Positions 12,454 through 24,290 of a DNA stretch of 64,000 bases are shown here, piece after piece (position 1 is the first letter of the stretch; the number at the start of each line of letters is the position of its first letter). The stretch is taken from the NCBI GenBank assembly GCA_029204225.1, contig CM055110.1, forward strand, positions 2,058,659 through 2,122,658. The letters are read 5' to 3'. Origin of the DNA: Diphasiastrum complanatum (lineage: Eukaryota > Streptophyta > Lycopodiopsida > Lycopodiales > Lycopodiaceae). The translations under genes were made by a program, and so were the position numbers. The notes below the pieces were generated by a model. That model saw only the letters and a program-made list of their open reading frames with translations, was not told the DNA's origin and made no database searches.

Positions 12454-13035
12454 CACTTAGCATGAGACAGATTTTCCAGACCCAACAGGACCTCACTTCT
12501 TTCGTAAGAAAGATGAAGGATCTGTTTCTGTCAGTACATAACTCTGGAGTAGAGAACGTTGTGTCAGCTGAGAAGCAGGTCACATACTTGTTGAGAGTCT
12601 TACCCAGATCATTCCAGACGACAAGAACCTTGCTCGTGAAAGATCCTGCCATGAACCTTGAAAGAGCGATTGTCGAGATTTGAGAAGAAGTCAAGACCAG
12701 AGAACATCTTGATCACAAAGATGGTTCTGTGTGCAGCATCAACATCTGTGAAGATGTGTGTGCAGCATCAACATCTGACACACATGAGGTGATCCTAGAC
12801 TCAGGAGCCACCTCACACTTCGTGAAATCAAGATGAATAATGTCTGATTTCAAAAGTGCAGATTCCTCAAGATTCATAGTTCTTGGAGATGAATCTAGAC
12901 ATCAAGTGAATGGTATTGGTTCACTATGGCTCAACACCAACAACAGAGATAGACGACTCGAAGATGTTCTATTTGTGCCTATTCTACAACAAGACTTGCT
13001 CTCTGTAGCAAGAATCCCACTGCAAATTCATCAAC
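12454..13035 (+). pseudogene. Ty1/copia gag-protease fragment with internal deletion
   Basis: The 5' part encodes a gag block (LTSFVRKMKDLFLSVHNSG, then TYLLRVLPRSFQ) that matches 20340-20520. The zinc knuckles present at 20.7-20.9 kb are missing: sequence jumps from LDHKDG to the CEDVCAASTSDTHE block just before the protease. The protease motif ILDSGATSHFV is intact, followed by VLGDESRHQVNGIG and VLFVPILQQDLLSVARI. Stops interrupt the frame near 12680 and 12836. After 13030 it is joined to an unrelated LTR-family sequence, so integrase is lost. It is a member of the same copia family as the 18.4-23.9 kb cluster. Confidence 0.85.
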
Positions 13036-13049
13036 TGATCTTCAAGCAT

Positions 13050-13543
13050 CATGATTTGTGTAAGAACCACCAAGTGAAGATCTACAGGATTCCAATCACA
13101 TGCAAACCAAAAGGACACCTGTGGAGCATGAAACACCCAACCAATATGGAGAGGCTAGTCAATACCCTAACCAATCCACCCCCAAGCCACAATGAAGATC
13201 ACAAGAGAGGAGAGGAAGAACTGGCTCAAGAATCACAATTCACAATAGGAGGATGGGCAAGTTTCCACTAGACTTATTCTTCTCACGAGAGAGAATATTT
13301 CCTTTAGGACCCCCATGCAACCTAAATTGAGCTACTGATCTCCTATTCTTGCATTGAAGCAGTCTTCACCATGCATGTGCTCCTATGTCCAATTATAGGT
13401 ATGGGCCCTCATATGATTATCAGTTATTTAATACGACCACGTCCGAAATGACGTAGCATAACTAATAACCACATACAACTGGAGTGACCGGCTATTCACG
13501 TCAAGAATAGTTCCGATTCCCTTATATAGGACATGGACATAAC
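13050..13543 (+). repeat. LTR family C end (terminus ATAACA)
   Basis: Residues 13240-13543 match the reverse complement of 23966-24290 at high identity, and both copies stop at GGACATGGACATAACA. After that point they are followed by unrelated sequence, which marks an LTR 3' terminus. The stretch before it resembles 3250-3400. It is fused on the left to copia gag-protease sequence. Confidence 0.75.
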
Positions 13544-13589
13544 ATTCTTCCCCCCTTAAACCATTTCTATCGCTAGAAATGAAACCTGA

Positions 13590-15002
13590 TCAAGCACTCA
13601 GATATAGAACAATTTCTCAATTGTTTATCTCTGGTTCTAAGTACCTTTTCAGGTTCCAAAAGAACACTAAGCGATGAGTCCTCCAAATGGGTAAGATCTT
13701 CCTCTGAACCAACTATTGCACCTTCATGCAAACTCAATTTCAATGCAGGCTTGGATCCATTGGTGAGTAAGCTAATTTACAATTCATCAAATTGTATCTG
13801 TTAAGAACATTATGAAGATACCTTTGTTGAGTGATGTAAATCAGTCGATTTGCTCTGTCTCTGTGGATTTGAATTTCAAGACAGAAGTGAGCTTTGCCCA
13901 GATCAGTCATGTCGAATTCTGAGAATAGCATCTGTTTTGAATTCTTCACCATATTGGCATTGTTGCTGAACAGCAACGTATTATCAACATACAAGGTGAT
14001 GATAATGAAGGATTGCTACACTGACTTTGAATAAACGTTACAATCAGCAGTGCTTGGTTTAAATCCTTTTCAATGAGGAATGTGTTGATCCTCTCAAACC
14101 AAGCTCTGGCAGACTATTTCAAGCCGTACAGTGCTTTATGGAGTTTACAGACATGATTCTTCATGCCTTCCAAAACGTATCCTTCGGGCTGGATCATGTA
14201 GATATCTTATTGTATAACTCCATTCAGATAGGCTGTTTGTACATCGAGTTGATGTACTTTGAGGTCAGCAGCTACAACATAAGACAGGACATTTGGATTG
14301 ACGAATGTTTGAAAACTGGACTAAAAGTCTCACTATAGTCGACATTCGAGATCTGGGTGAATCCTCGTGCTACCAGTCTAGCCTTCCTTCGATCAATCAT
14401 TCCTGTTGGCATTATATTTGATCTTAAAGATCCATTTGTAATCAATAATATTGCAGCCAATAGGAGCTTCGACTAGTGACCATGTCTGATTCTTAATCAG
14501 AGAGGAATACTCTCTGTCCATAGCTTCTCTCTAGAGATCAGAGTCTAGTTGGCTAAGTGCCTCTTTGATTGTTGTCGGTTCCTGCATTAAAAGATAGACA
14601 AACTCAGGAGTATACCTTGTGGGCTGTGTACACACTTGGCCTGATCTTCTGGGAGGATTCGACTGATGAACCGCTCATAGAATATGTTGACGGGTAGCAA
14701 CAACATCTTTTTCTGATTCGTTGTCTCGAAGTGGGTCGACAATAGATGTTCCTGGGCCAGAAGCTCAGATTTTTGTGTCAATGGCAGGTGATGAAGGTTC
14801 TTCTTGAGCAATATCCTTGTCTTTGAGGTCGACAAATTGATCCTCGATAAAGACTGTATCCCGGCTATACAAGATTTGCTGGGTATCAGGATCGTACAGC
14901 TTGTAGGTGTTATCAAACGAAGAATATCCGATCAGGATGGTCTTTAGACCTTGGAAGTCCAATTTCTTCCTTGTGTCCTTTGGGATCTGCACGTAGGTAA
15001 TG
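13590..15002 (-). pseudogene. Ty1/copia reverse transcriptase region, decayed
   Basis: On the reverse strand the 5' portion (14992-14765) encodes the integrase C-terminal/linker block, with FQGLKTILIGYSSFDNTYKLYDP then YSRDTVF. RT motifs follow in broken frames: [11 protein letters not shown] and DYSETFSPVFKHSSIQ near 14400-14290, then MYVDNTLLFS at 13994. The last is the YVDD catalytic box with the second Asp changed to Asn. ITQQRYLHNVLNRYNLMNCK follows. Several frameshifts and stops separate the blocks. The element is inactive by both frame breaks and the catalytic change. The family may differ from the copia gag at 12.5 kb. Confidence 0.85.
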
Positions 15003-15135
15003 CAGCCAATATGAAGAAAACTATAAAACCAAGAAAAGATTTATTGGACCTCTTAAGCTTCATCAAACAAAAGCATGACACTTGTCTACACTCTAATTGG
15101 CACAAGTTTGGCTCTATTTTGGCTCAATAGTGGCA
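15003..15135. other. Junction between copia and gypsy fragments
   Basis: This short stretch lies between the copia linker block and the truncated gypsy RT. Nothing is recognised in it. Confidence 0.4.
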
Positions 15136-17473
15136 TTACAAGTGGAACGGTATCGGCCAATCAAGCGCTCTCTTGACCTTACTCTCATCAATCTCCAACC
15201 CACTACGGGTGACCTTATGACCGAGGTACAACAACTCATGCTTAAAAAACTCACATTTAGATTCCTTAGCGTAGAGTTTCTCTCGTATGAGAATACCTAA
15301 GACAGTCTTAAGATGACTCAAATGCTCCTTAAGTGTTCTACTGTAGATGAGAATATCATCTAAGAATACAACGACAAACTTCCCTAGATATGGACGAAAA
15401 AAATCGTTCATCATCTGTTGGAACGTAGCTAGAGCATTTGTCAACCCAAAAGGAAGCACAAGAAATTCATAGGTTCCGAATCTCGTCCAAAAACCAGTCT
15501 TCTGCATGTCATCCAAAAGAATCCTAATCTGATGATATCTAGTTCTAAGATCTATCTTTGTGAAGTATTTAGCTCCACCTAATCGATCTACCAGATCATC
15601 CATACGAGGCAAAGGATATATATTTTTAATAGCTACTTTATTTGACCCTTTGTAGTCCATACACATCCTGAAGCTTCCATCTTTCTTCGCTTTCAGAAGA
15701 ACAGGAGCATCCCAAGGCGACTTACTTGGCTGAATATGACCCATCTTCAGATAATTTTCAATTTGCTTAGTAATCTCTACCTCTTCTTTCTGAGAAAACC
15801 TATAAGGTTGTCTAGAGATAGGGTGACTACCTAGAATTAACTCAATCTTATGGTCTACCAATCTGGACAGCGGTATTCCATGAGGCAATTCTTCTGGAAA
15901 TACATCTTTGAATTCAGATGGTAACTTATTCTTCTCAATTTGCTCCTGATCTAAGTCTACCGAGTTAAGAATTTTTGACAATTCACAACTACTTAGATAC
16001 ATTTCAGATAAATTCAAAATTGGCTTAGCAAATAAAGAATAAGCTTCATACTGTGAATCAAAAATTTCCATTATATTAGCAAATGAACTCATCCCAGATG
16101 GATGTACAAAATTGTCCAAACAACGTAACTATTTCTTTACCCACCTGAAAAGAGAGAACATGTTTCTCACAATCTATTTCATGATGCTTATTAAATAACC
16201 ACTCGTATCCTGGAATAATATCCGTACGTGCTAAATCTAAAACATGGAAATCAATTAACTCTCTATAGTCCTGGATCCAGACAGGGAGCCTTGGAACTTT
16301 CACATCCCACGTCTCCAACTCCGCTCCTGAAGCTAGATATACTCGATATCTATGGTTACTAGCTTCAGTTTTGAGTCCGAGTTTCTACACAAGACCAGAG
16401 TTAATGAAATTATGAGTAGATCCACTGTCCACTAAAATACTTACTTCATGTCCCTTCACAGTGCCTTTTAAACAAAAAAAATCATTTGGCAAGAATGAAG
16501 TAGTACTGAAAGAACAATCACACTCACAATTAATTTTATTAATTTTCAGCTTAAGATTCTCTTTACCTGGCATCTCAATCACTTGAGCTACGCCTTTCTT
16601 TCGTTTCAGGTAGAATTTTTATAACATGTCTAGGCTGACCACAATGGAAACAAACATTGGTCCTTCTAGTCTTTTTCCGGGACAGCTTTTTCTTTTGTCT
16701 AAATTCAAATGCAGCTTGATCCAGTTCGTCGAAATATTTTTTATTCTTATTTCCACAAATTCTTTTCTTCTCTTTTTTTTGGTTGGGTCCGGATGATCCA
16801 GATGGATTAGCCTATAACTGCTTCCTAGATGCCACAACCGTGGAGTCATACGCTTTTGCGACACATCAAAAGTTTGAAGCATGTTACGCTTACACTCATT
16901 CTGATAATCTGCAGGTAGACCTAGGATAAACTGCCACAGTGCCAATTTTGCATCGAATGAGGGGACTTTATTCCACAAATCCATAAAATCTTGTAGATAC
17001 GAGTCCAAACTCCGAGTACCCATTTTGCAATTCACAAATCTTTGGTAAAAATCCGAGTCGTCCACAACCACAAACGACTTTTTAAATATCTCAAACTCGT
17101 CCCATGTGGTAGGTTTAGGTTGTAAGTCACGCCACCACGACGAAGCTTTACCACGGAACAAAAGAATACTCTCTATTTTTTTCTCCTCAGGAATTCCATG
17201 TAAATTAAAATAACCGGTCCACTTGATTAATTAGTCATCCACAATTTCAAGTTTCTTCTCTTTCTTCTCCCCCGAAAATGTTTCAGGCTGAAAGCCCAAA
17301 TTTGGAGCAGACAAAACTCTCACTTGATTTAACAGTACTTCCATTTGTTGATCACGTAAAGTGTTCTTGTTGTTTATGTCATTAAGCACTTGGCTTAATG
17401 ACTGGCAAATTTGCAGACAGGTAGGCATTGGCACCTGATCATCGAGAGCTGCATTTGCATTATCTTCTGTCAT
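15136..17473 (-). pseudogene. Ty3/gypsy gag-protease-RT, 3'-truncated
   Basis: The reverse strand starts with MTEDNANAALDD at 17473. Gag follows in the same frame after one stop (RGKASSWWRDLQPKPTTWDE). A zinc knuckle CFHCGQPRHVIKI lies near 16640, but its last Cys is replaced. The protease motif ILVDSGSTHNFI is at about 16400. RT occupies 16119-15136, with DAPVLLKAKKDGSFRMCMDY, PLPRMDDLVDRLGGAKYFTKIDL, RFGTYEFLVLPFGLTNA and FLDDILIYS, the last being the catalytic box. RT stops at ALDWPIP, so RNase H and integrase are missing. Frame breaks separate gag, protease and RT. The RT frame is open for 327 codons, so decay is moderate. Confidence 0.92.
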
Positions 17474-18077
17474 ATCAATTTTTTGACATGCAAAATTTGC
17501 TTAAATTAGTCGAGATCCAATCATCAACTAATAAGTGAAACATTCAAAACCTTCATAACAGGCTGATATCACTCAACAAGGTCTTTCACTCATCTGAGCA
17601 ACCTTTTGCAAAATCAATATCAGAACAAATTAAGCAACAACAACTTTTTATGACCAAGTACTGACTTTTACGAAAAAAAAAATTGAGATTCTCGAAATCT
17701 GTTTGAAATGGACCAACTGTGAAAATCGATTATTCAGATCGATTTTGCCAAAACACAGGCACTATCTCAAATCGATATCATTTCAAAAGATCCTGCATGG
17801 AACTAACTCGACATGCACTAACTTTAGCTTTCTTCATCCGCACACCTGTAACATTATGTATATATACTGAATACTATTTGAACATTCAGTTTGACAATTG
17901 AAGATAAGAAGAGGAGAGTGTATGTAAATTAGCATCAGAAGCTTATCAGAGACATAGACAAAGTAGACGCCCCCTGCATTGATTCTTTATTTGTCAGTAA
18001 TAAGGTTTCATTCATTTACATATTGAATTAGCTTTGTAGAGCACGCGGTTTCGCCCGCTATTGTCTTGTGCTCTACC
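17474..18077 (-). repeat. Probable 5' leader/LTR of the gypsy element
   Basis: Just upstream of gag on the reverse strand, TGATATCAGCCTG at about 17565-17577 is a weak match to the TGGTATCAGAGCC primer site. The sequence beyond would then be the LTR. A hairpin at 18036-18076 lies near its outer edge. No second LTR is seen, so the limits are a guess. Confidence 0.4.
18036..18076. other. Hairpin with perfect 9-bp outer stem
   Basis: GTAGAGCAC at 18036-18044 pairs perfectly with GTGCTCTAC at 18068-18076. Inside it, GCGG at 18045-18048 can pair with CCGC at 18055-18058. It is not a tRNA fold. Confidence 0.7.
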
Positions 18078-18419
18078 GCATTATTGACATGTATACTTGA
18101 TATACTTAATCTGATAACAATTCTTTGTTTTGCATTCAGATATGTGTTAATATTGCTATGTTTATTATTTATTCTGTCTAATTTTTATAGTTGCTCATTT
18201 TGTTCTGATAATCGTAGTCATGCTTACGGAGAGAGTCGTATAGCTCGTTCCACTGCGAACGTACACTTAACGTTCGTGTTTCATTTCTTGTTCGTGTTTT
18301 GTTTCTTATTCGTGTTTCGTTTCTCCTTCGTGTTCGTCTTACCTTTTAGAGCTAATTTTCGTTTCTCACACACGACACCCTCTTTTCTCTCTCTCTCTCT
18401 CTCTCCAACAAGAGGGAGT
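18078..18419. other. Spacer with CGTGTTTCGTTTCTT-like repeats and CT tract
   Basis: Imperfect ~20-bp repeats (TTCGTGTTTCxTTTCTTG) occupy 18270-18335, and a (CT)n tract lies at 18386-18404. The frame open across this region is T-rich and looks non-coding. Confidence 0.55.
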
Positions 18420-18882
18420 CAGATCGCAAGCAAGATCAAGACCAACAATCAGAAGGAGGCAACAAAGGCAGTTGAAAGAACAAAGAAAAGCCGAAGCAGC
18501 AGAATGGTGACAAGAAAACATGTGTGAGATGTAGACACAAAGGACATAATGTCGATTTGTGTTGGCTCAAATTGAGTGTATCCATTGCCACAAGAAGGGT
18601 CACACAGCCATGGACTGCTACCAGAACCCGAGGAACAAGCAGCCTCAAGGCAAACGGGAGAACAATAATAGTTCTTCCTATGTTGAAGAGCCAGAAAGCT
18701 TGAAGATGGGTGAAGAAAGATCGAACAATAGAAATTTGACAGCCTATCTATGTACAAACGTGTGTGCAGCATCAACGTTTGACACACAAGAGATAATCCT
18801 TGATTCAGGAGCTACTTCACACTTTGTTACATTGAGAGAGATAATGTCTGACTTTCGGAGTGTAGATCCATCAAGATTTATA
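18420..18882 (+). pseudogene. Ty1/copia gag zinc knuckles and protease, truncated
   Basis: Two CCHC knuckles are visible, CVRCRHKGHNVDLC and CIHCHKKGHTAMDC, in two frames. The protease motif IILDSGATSHFVT follows, and MSDFRSVDPSRFI ends exactly where an LTR begins at 18883. It matches 20640-21100 of the neighbouring copy. Its 5' gag and everything after the protease are absent. Confidence 0.88.
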
Positions 18883-19860
18883 TGAAGGAACAAAACATTT
18901 CTATATACAAAACTTTGCTAGCTTTCAGCCCTTTGCCTGACGAAAATGTTTGCGAACATAAAAGTCAAGAGACACAAAGCACGAAAGATTCGCGAACACT
19001 TGACAAAAAGACATGAACACGAAAGATTCGCAAATGAGAATCTTTTGCGGTCCAACACAAGAAAGTCAGATCACAAAAATGAAACCAAGGATGCGACATG
19101 AAAAACGTCACGAAACTTTTTTCTGCCCTCACGCTCCATGAAGGACCAGCAAGGTCATACAAGTACCCAGAAGTATAGATGTCTGATCTGATGGCATGAC
19201 ATCAGCAGATACACTCCAGGTTGTGGCTAATCTGCCACTCTTGTAATTTTCTGATTAGTTGTAGATTTAGTTACTCTAATCTAAAAGGTTACACAGAGCG
19301 ACTATATACTTACTAGATGATACTTGATAGATATACATATATAGAGATGAATGTAGCAGTCTGATGCTAGTAAGCAATCAAGACGAGAATATATAACAGA
19401 GGCCCGCTTGTGAGCGAGACAATTCTCTGTAAACAGGATCCACAAGGCCGCTAGTAAGTGAGACATCCACTCGTGAGAGAACTGTATTTCTCTCATGCCA
19501 ATGCACTGCATGGATATGCATGCAGTGCTTGAAGAATAAGAGAGAACCAATAGATAATCTTGTAGCCATTGTGCACATCTCACTTTTTATGATGTGTGAT
19601 CTTGAATATAAATGTGTCTACTGTCATTTGTGCATCTGATTCTCCCATTCATTTAATTCCGCACATCGGTTGAATTTTTTGAATGCTACATTAATTTACA
19701 AACATAGATCAACAGTGCCTGACTACATTCTGGAGGACTGTAGGAGTGATTCGGCTGGCAGTGGCCAGCGATCACATCTGAACTCCATCCGAATTGTATT
19801 GAATCGTTTGCATCGCATTTGAGACTGTTTAGCGACTGCGACAACCCAGCGTTCTCATCA
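18883..19860 (+). repeat. Ty1/copia LTR 1
   Basis: The sequence starts TGAAGGAACAAAACATTTC and ends CTCATCA immediately before TGGTATCAAAGCC at 19862, a primer-binding site with one change. It aligns along its length with 22454-23503. Shared blocks include TACCCAGAAGTA, GATGGCATGA, CTGCCACTCTTGTA and GGAGGACTxTAGGAGTGATTC. The two are clearly diverged, so the arrangement is old. Confidence 0.88.
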
Positions 19861-22120
19861 GTGGTATCAAAGCCATGTTATATTGTCATAATCTAACATA
19901 GCCAAGAAGCTATCAGATCCAGGAGGCCAAGCGTTCAGACGAACAACCATCAACAAAAGAACATATTTCAAGAAGCAATGGCTTCAATCAGTAGCATGCA
20001 GAGTAAGATTTGCACGGTTTTTGATTCTTCAGGATCTAACTTTCTAGCCTGAAAAGTTAAGACATCACTGATACTCAAGGGCGAAGGTTTATTCCCCTGG
20101 GTGGATGGCACAAAGGAGATGCCTACGGCATGAAGCAAGGAGCTACGCGAGTGGAGGGAGAAAAATGACAAGGCAGTAGCCTTGCTATCATCTTCCATCG
20201 AAGATGGTCTCACACTTGACCAAGCTACACTCTCCAAAGCTAAGGAAATGTGGGATGCACTGGTCACGGGATTTTAGACGAAATCAAGAGTCAAATCATG
20301 ATGCTGGAAGATCAACTAACAAATCTACAGTGGCATGGAAAAGACCTCACTTCTTTTGTGAGAAAGATGAAGGATCTATTTCTATCACTACACAACTCTG
20401 GAGCAGAGAACACAATATCAACTGAGAAGCAGCTCACGTACCTATTGAGAACCTTACCCAGATCATTCCAAATGACAAGGACCCTGCTCACGAAAGATCT
20501 CAACATGAACCTCAAGAAGGCAATTGTCGAGATTCGAGAGGAAGTTGAGGCACATCTTGATCACAAAGATGGTTTTGACCAGGCCCTCTACGACAACAAA
20601 CAAAAATCCAAGAAACAATTTAAGCCTAAGATGAAGACGAATCAGAGGCAAGATCATGATCAACAAGCGGAGTGGACCGAGAAAGGCAACTGGAAGAGCA
20701 AAGAGACGTCCAAACAACAAGGTGGAGAAAAGAAAACTTGCGTGAGATGCAGATGAGACGGGCACACGGTTGATACATGTTGGCTCAATCCAAAGATTGA
20801 GTGTATCACTGTCACAAGAAGGGTCATGCAACCGTGGATTGCCACCAGAACCCAAGAAACCAATCAGCACAGAACAGACATGAGAACAACAACAATTCAT
20901 CTTATGTCGAGGAGCTTGAGAGCTCAAAAATTGGTGAAGAAAGATCGAACAGAAACTGTTCGACCGCCTATATCTGTGAAGATGTGTGTGCAGCCTCAAC
21001 ATCTGACACACATGAGGTGATCCTAGATTCAAGTGCCACCTCACACTTCGTGACATCAAGACGAATAATGTCTAATTTTAGAAGTGTTGATCCTTCAAGA
21101 TTCATAGTTCTTGGAGATGGATCTAAACATCAAGTGAACGGTATTGGTTCACTATGGCTCGACACCAATGGCAAAGACAGAAGACTCGAAAACGTTTTGT
21201 TTGTGCCTACGCTGTAGCAAGAATTGCTTTATGTAGCAAGAATAGCAGATGTAGAAATGCGTGTGGCATTTTCTGATGAAGCATGCAACGTGGTTGATGC
21301 CAGTACCAGTACTCTGATCGCTCAAGGCAAAAAGAAAGAAAATCTATACCATAAAGGTACGCCAACCTGTAGATCAAGTGCATCATACTCATGATGATCG
21401 CCAGACACTCTGTGGCACAGAAGACTATGCCACATGAACTCAATGGCACTTTACCGAGCAAGCCATCATGGAGCAATAACAGGTCAACATCTTGAATGCA
21501 ACCAGTTCGACCACTTGTGATCCATGTTTGAAGGGTAAGATGTTGCGCACTCCATTCATCAAAGACTCCTACAAAACGACTAAGATTATGGAGTTAGTGG
21601 ATTCTGACATCTATAGGCCTTTCAATGCGATTTCAATAGGATGCTCCAAATATTATATAACCTTCATTGATGATTATAGCAAATTTGCTAGAGTGTATTT
21701 TATTCAGAATAAATCTGAAGCACTTGATAGATTCACAGAATACGTGAATTGGACTGAGAGATGTACAAGCAACAAAGTGAAGTAGATCAGGACAAATCGA
21801 GGTGGCAAATATATCTGAATCGCTTCACTGACTTCTGCAATGAATGTGGCATCATTCACAGAAGGACTGCAGCCTACACACCACAGCACAATGGTGTTGT
21901 AGAACGAAAGAACATGACCTTGATAGAAGCTGTCAGATGCATTATGGCCTACTCGAAGGCTCCAAGGGTACCGTGGGCTGAAGCAGTAGCTACAGTCGCA
22001 TACATCCATAACAGGACATGTAAGTCTGGTGTTCCTCACACGACACCACACAAGTTATGGTGGGGTAGAAAGCCCAACTTGTCTCAAATCAGAATCTTTG
22101 GCTATGCAGCTTATGCATGA
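19861..22120 (+). pseudogene. Ty1/copia gag-protease-integrase, RT deleted
   Basis: A primer site at 19862 is followed by gag: the MASISSMQSKIC start near 19978, then KTSLILKGEGLFPWVD and TSFVRKMKDLFLSLHNSG. The zinc knuckles are CVRCR, broken by a stop, and CHKKGHATVDC. Protease reads VILDSSATSHFV, in which the Gly of the DSG motif is Ser. Integrase includes CDPCLKGK, FIDDYSKFARVYF and YTPQHNGVVERKNMTLIEAV, then PHKLWWGRKPNLSQIRIFGY. Coding ends at 22120 and no RT or RNase H follows before LTR 2. Stops and frameshifts are spread throughout. Zinc-knuckle and integrase blocks match the other copies in this window. Confidence 0.92.
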
Positions 22121-22453
22121 TTAGTATCTCGAGCTCCATTTGTAAAATTAAGATTGGCTCCTGGAGTTATAGATAGATCTATGCTAGATTTACCAAGCTA
22201 GATTTTTGAGGAGTGTGAAAAATGAAAGAATTATGCTTGGTCAAGGCCAAATCCTTGTATATAGGATGATTACACATGTGTGGAGCCTGTTCCCACGTGT
22301 GAAAATAGTGTACTTGTCATGTACCATAATCATATAGGTTGTACATATGATTGAATTCAAGTTCTAGTGGCCAAAAAGGCAAAAACTAGTTTTCTAGTCA
22401 TATGAGACATGGCATCAATCTATTGATTGCATGAGCCACATCCTTAGGTTAGC
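22121..22453. other. Non-coding remainder before LTR 2
   Basis: This occupies the place where copia RT-RNase H should be. No RT motif is found in any frame. It could be a short replacement sequence or insertion. Confidence 0.5.
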
Positions 22454-23503
22454 TGTTGAAGAAACAAAATGTTTCTAACTACAAAGACTTGCTAGCTTTC
22501 AACCCTCAACCTGACCAAGCTGTTCGCGAACACAAAAGTCAGGAGACACGAAGCACGAAAAGTTTCACGAACACAAAAGTCAAAGGAAACGAAGACGAAT
22601 GGTTCGCGAACTCGAAAGTCAAAGCAGATGAAGACAAACGGTTCGCGAACATGAAAGATTCACGAATGAGAATCTTTTTGCGTCTGGCACGAGAATCTTT
22701 TGCGGTCCAGTACGAGAGAAGGCAAACGACCAAAATGAAACCAACGACGGAAACGAAACCTTCTTCTGCCCTCCACACTCCAAAGAGTACCAGCGAGATC
22801 ATGCAAGTACCCAGAAGTACAGATATATGATCTGATGGCATGATGTCAGCAGATACATTTTAGGTCATAGCTACTCTGCCACTCTTGTATTTCCTTGATT
22901 AGTTGTAGATGCTTAATCACTCTAATCTTAGATTTACATGGAGCGACTATACTTACTGGATGATACTTGACATATAAAAAAAACAGAGTACACATATAGT
23001 GTAATGTAGTAGTCTGATGCAAGTAAGCAATCAAGACGAAATACAGAATACATGTCCACCTATGTGCAAAAACAATTTTGTCCAGGATCTGTAGATCCAA
23101 CTGTCCGCTAGTAAAGCAAGATGATTGCTCGTGAGAGAACCGTGTTTCTCCCACACCAACGCACTGCGTGGATTTGCATGCAGTGCTTGAAGAAATCAGA
23201 GAAAGATCAATATAGATGATTTTCTTGTTGTGTCTGGTCTCGAATGCAAATGCATTGGCTGTTTATTAGTGTGTCTAAGTTTTCTTGTTCATTCGAATTT
23301 CGCACCTTGGTTGAAACTTTGTTGAATGCTGTATTTATTTTATAAACGTAGATCAGTAGTGCTTGACTACACTCTGGAGGACTATAGGAGTGATTCAGTT
23401 GTCAGTGTCCAATGATCGCATCTGAACTCCATCCAAGGGCAAGAGAGTCATGGTTACTTTTCGAAAGCTTTGCGACTGCGATCCTGATTCATTCTCATCT
23501 TCA
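22454..23503 (+). repeat. Ty1/copia LTR 2
   Basis: It begins TGTTGAAGAAACAAAATG and ends TCTTCA before TGGTATCAGAGC at 23505. It aligns with LTR 1 in order and orientation. It serves both as the 3' LTR of the preceding internal region and as the 5' LTR of the gag that follows. Confidence 0.88.
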
Positions 23504-23960
23504 GTGGTATCAGAGCATATCACACTCTTCATTGGTATCAGAGCCGATCATCCTGTCATATTCTGACATAGCCAAGAAGCTAGCAGATCCAGGAGACCAA
23601 GCATTCAAACAAACAACCATCAACAAGGGAACAGACTCCAAGAAACAATGGCTTCAATTAGCAGCATGCAGAGCAAGATCTGCACAAATACTTGATTCTT
23701 CAGGATCTAACTTTCTAGCCTGGAAAGTTAAGACATCACTGATACTCAAGGGCGAAGGACTATTCCCCTGGGTGGATGTCACAAAAGAAATGCCTACGAC
23801 AACAAACAATGAGCTATGCAACTGGAGGGAGAAAAATGACAAGGCAATAGCCTTGTTATCATCTTCCATCGAAGATAGTCTCACACTTGACCTGGCACTC
23901 TCTCCAAAGCTAAGGAGACGTGGGATGCATTACTCACCATATTTCAGATGAAATCAAGAA
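23504..23960 (+). pseudogene. Copia primer site and gag N-terminus, truncated
   Basis: Two primer-site motifs occur 27 bp apart, TGGTATCAGAGC at 23505 and TGGTATCAGAGCC at 23532. Gag follows (MASISSMQSKIC, FLAWKVKTSLILKGEGLFPW, REKNDKAIALLSSSIEDSL) and breaks off near 23960 against an LTR family C terminus. It matches 19970-20290 closely. Confidence 0.85.
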
Positions 23961-23965
23961 GTCAA

Positions 23966-24290
23966 ATTGTTATGTCCATGTCCTATATAAGGGAATCAAA
24001 ATTATTCTTGACGTGGATAGCCGGTCATTCTAGTTGTATTTGGTCATTAGTTATGCTACGTCATTTCGGACGTGGTCGTATTAAATAGCTAATAATCATA
24101 TGAGGGCCCAGACCTATAATTGGACATAGGAGCACATGCATGGTGAAGACTGCTTTAATGCAAGAATAGGAGATCAATAGCTCGATTTAGGTTGCATGGG
24201 GGTCCTAAAGAGAATATTTTCTCTCTCTTGAGAAGAATAAGTCTAGTGGAAACTTGCCCATCCTCCTATTGTGAATTGTGATTCTTGGCT
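23966..24290 (-). repeat. LTR family C, 3' end of gag-only element
   Basis: On the reverse strand this runs from the TTCCACTAGACTTATTCTTC region to GGACATGGACATAACA. It matches 13240-13543 (+) at high identity and ends at the same base, so the terminus is well defined. The gag-only ORF reads into it on the same strand. Confidence 0.78.

Noticed and set aside
18066-18527. 153-codon frame with hydrophobic N-terminus
   Set aside because: The hydrophobicity comes from T-rich repeats and the 3' part overlaps copia gag in another frame.
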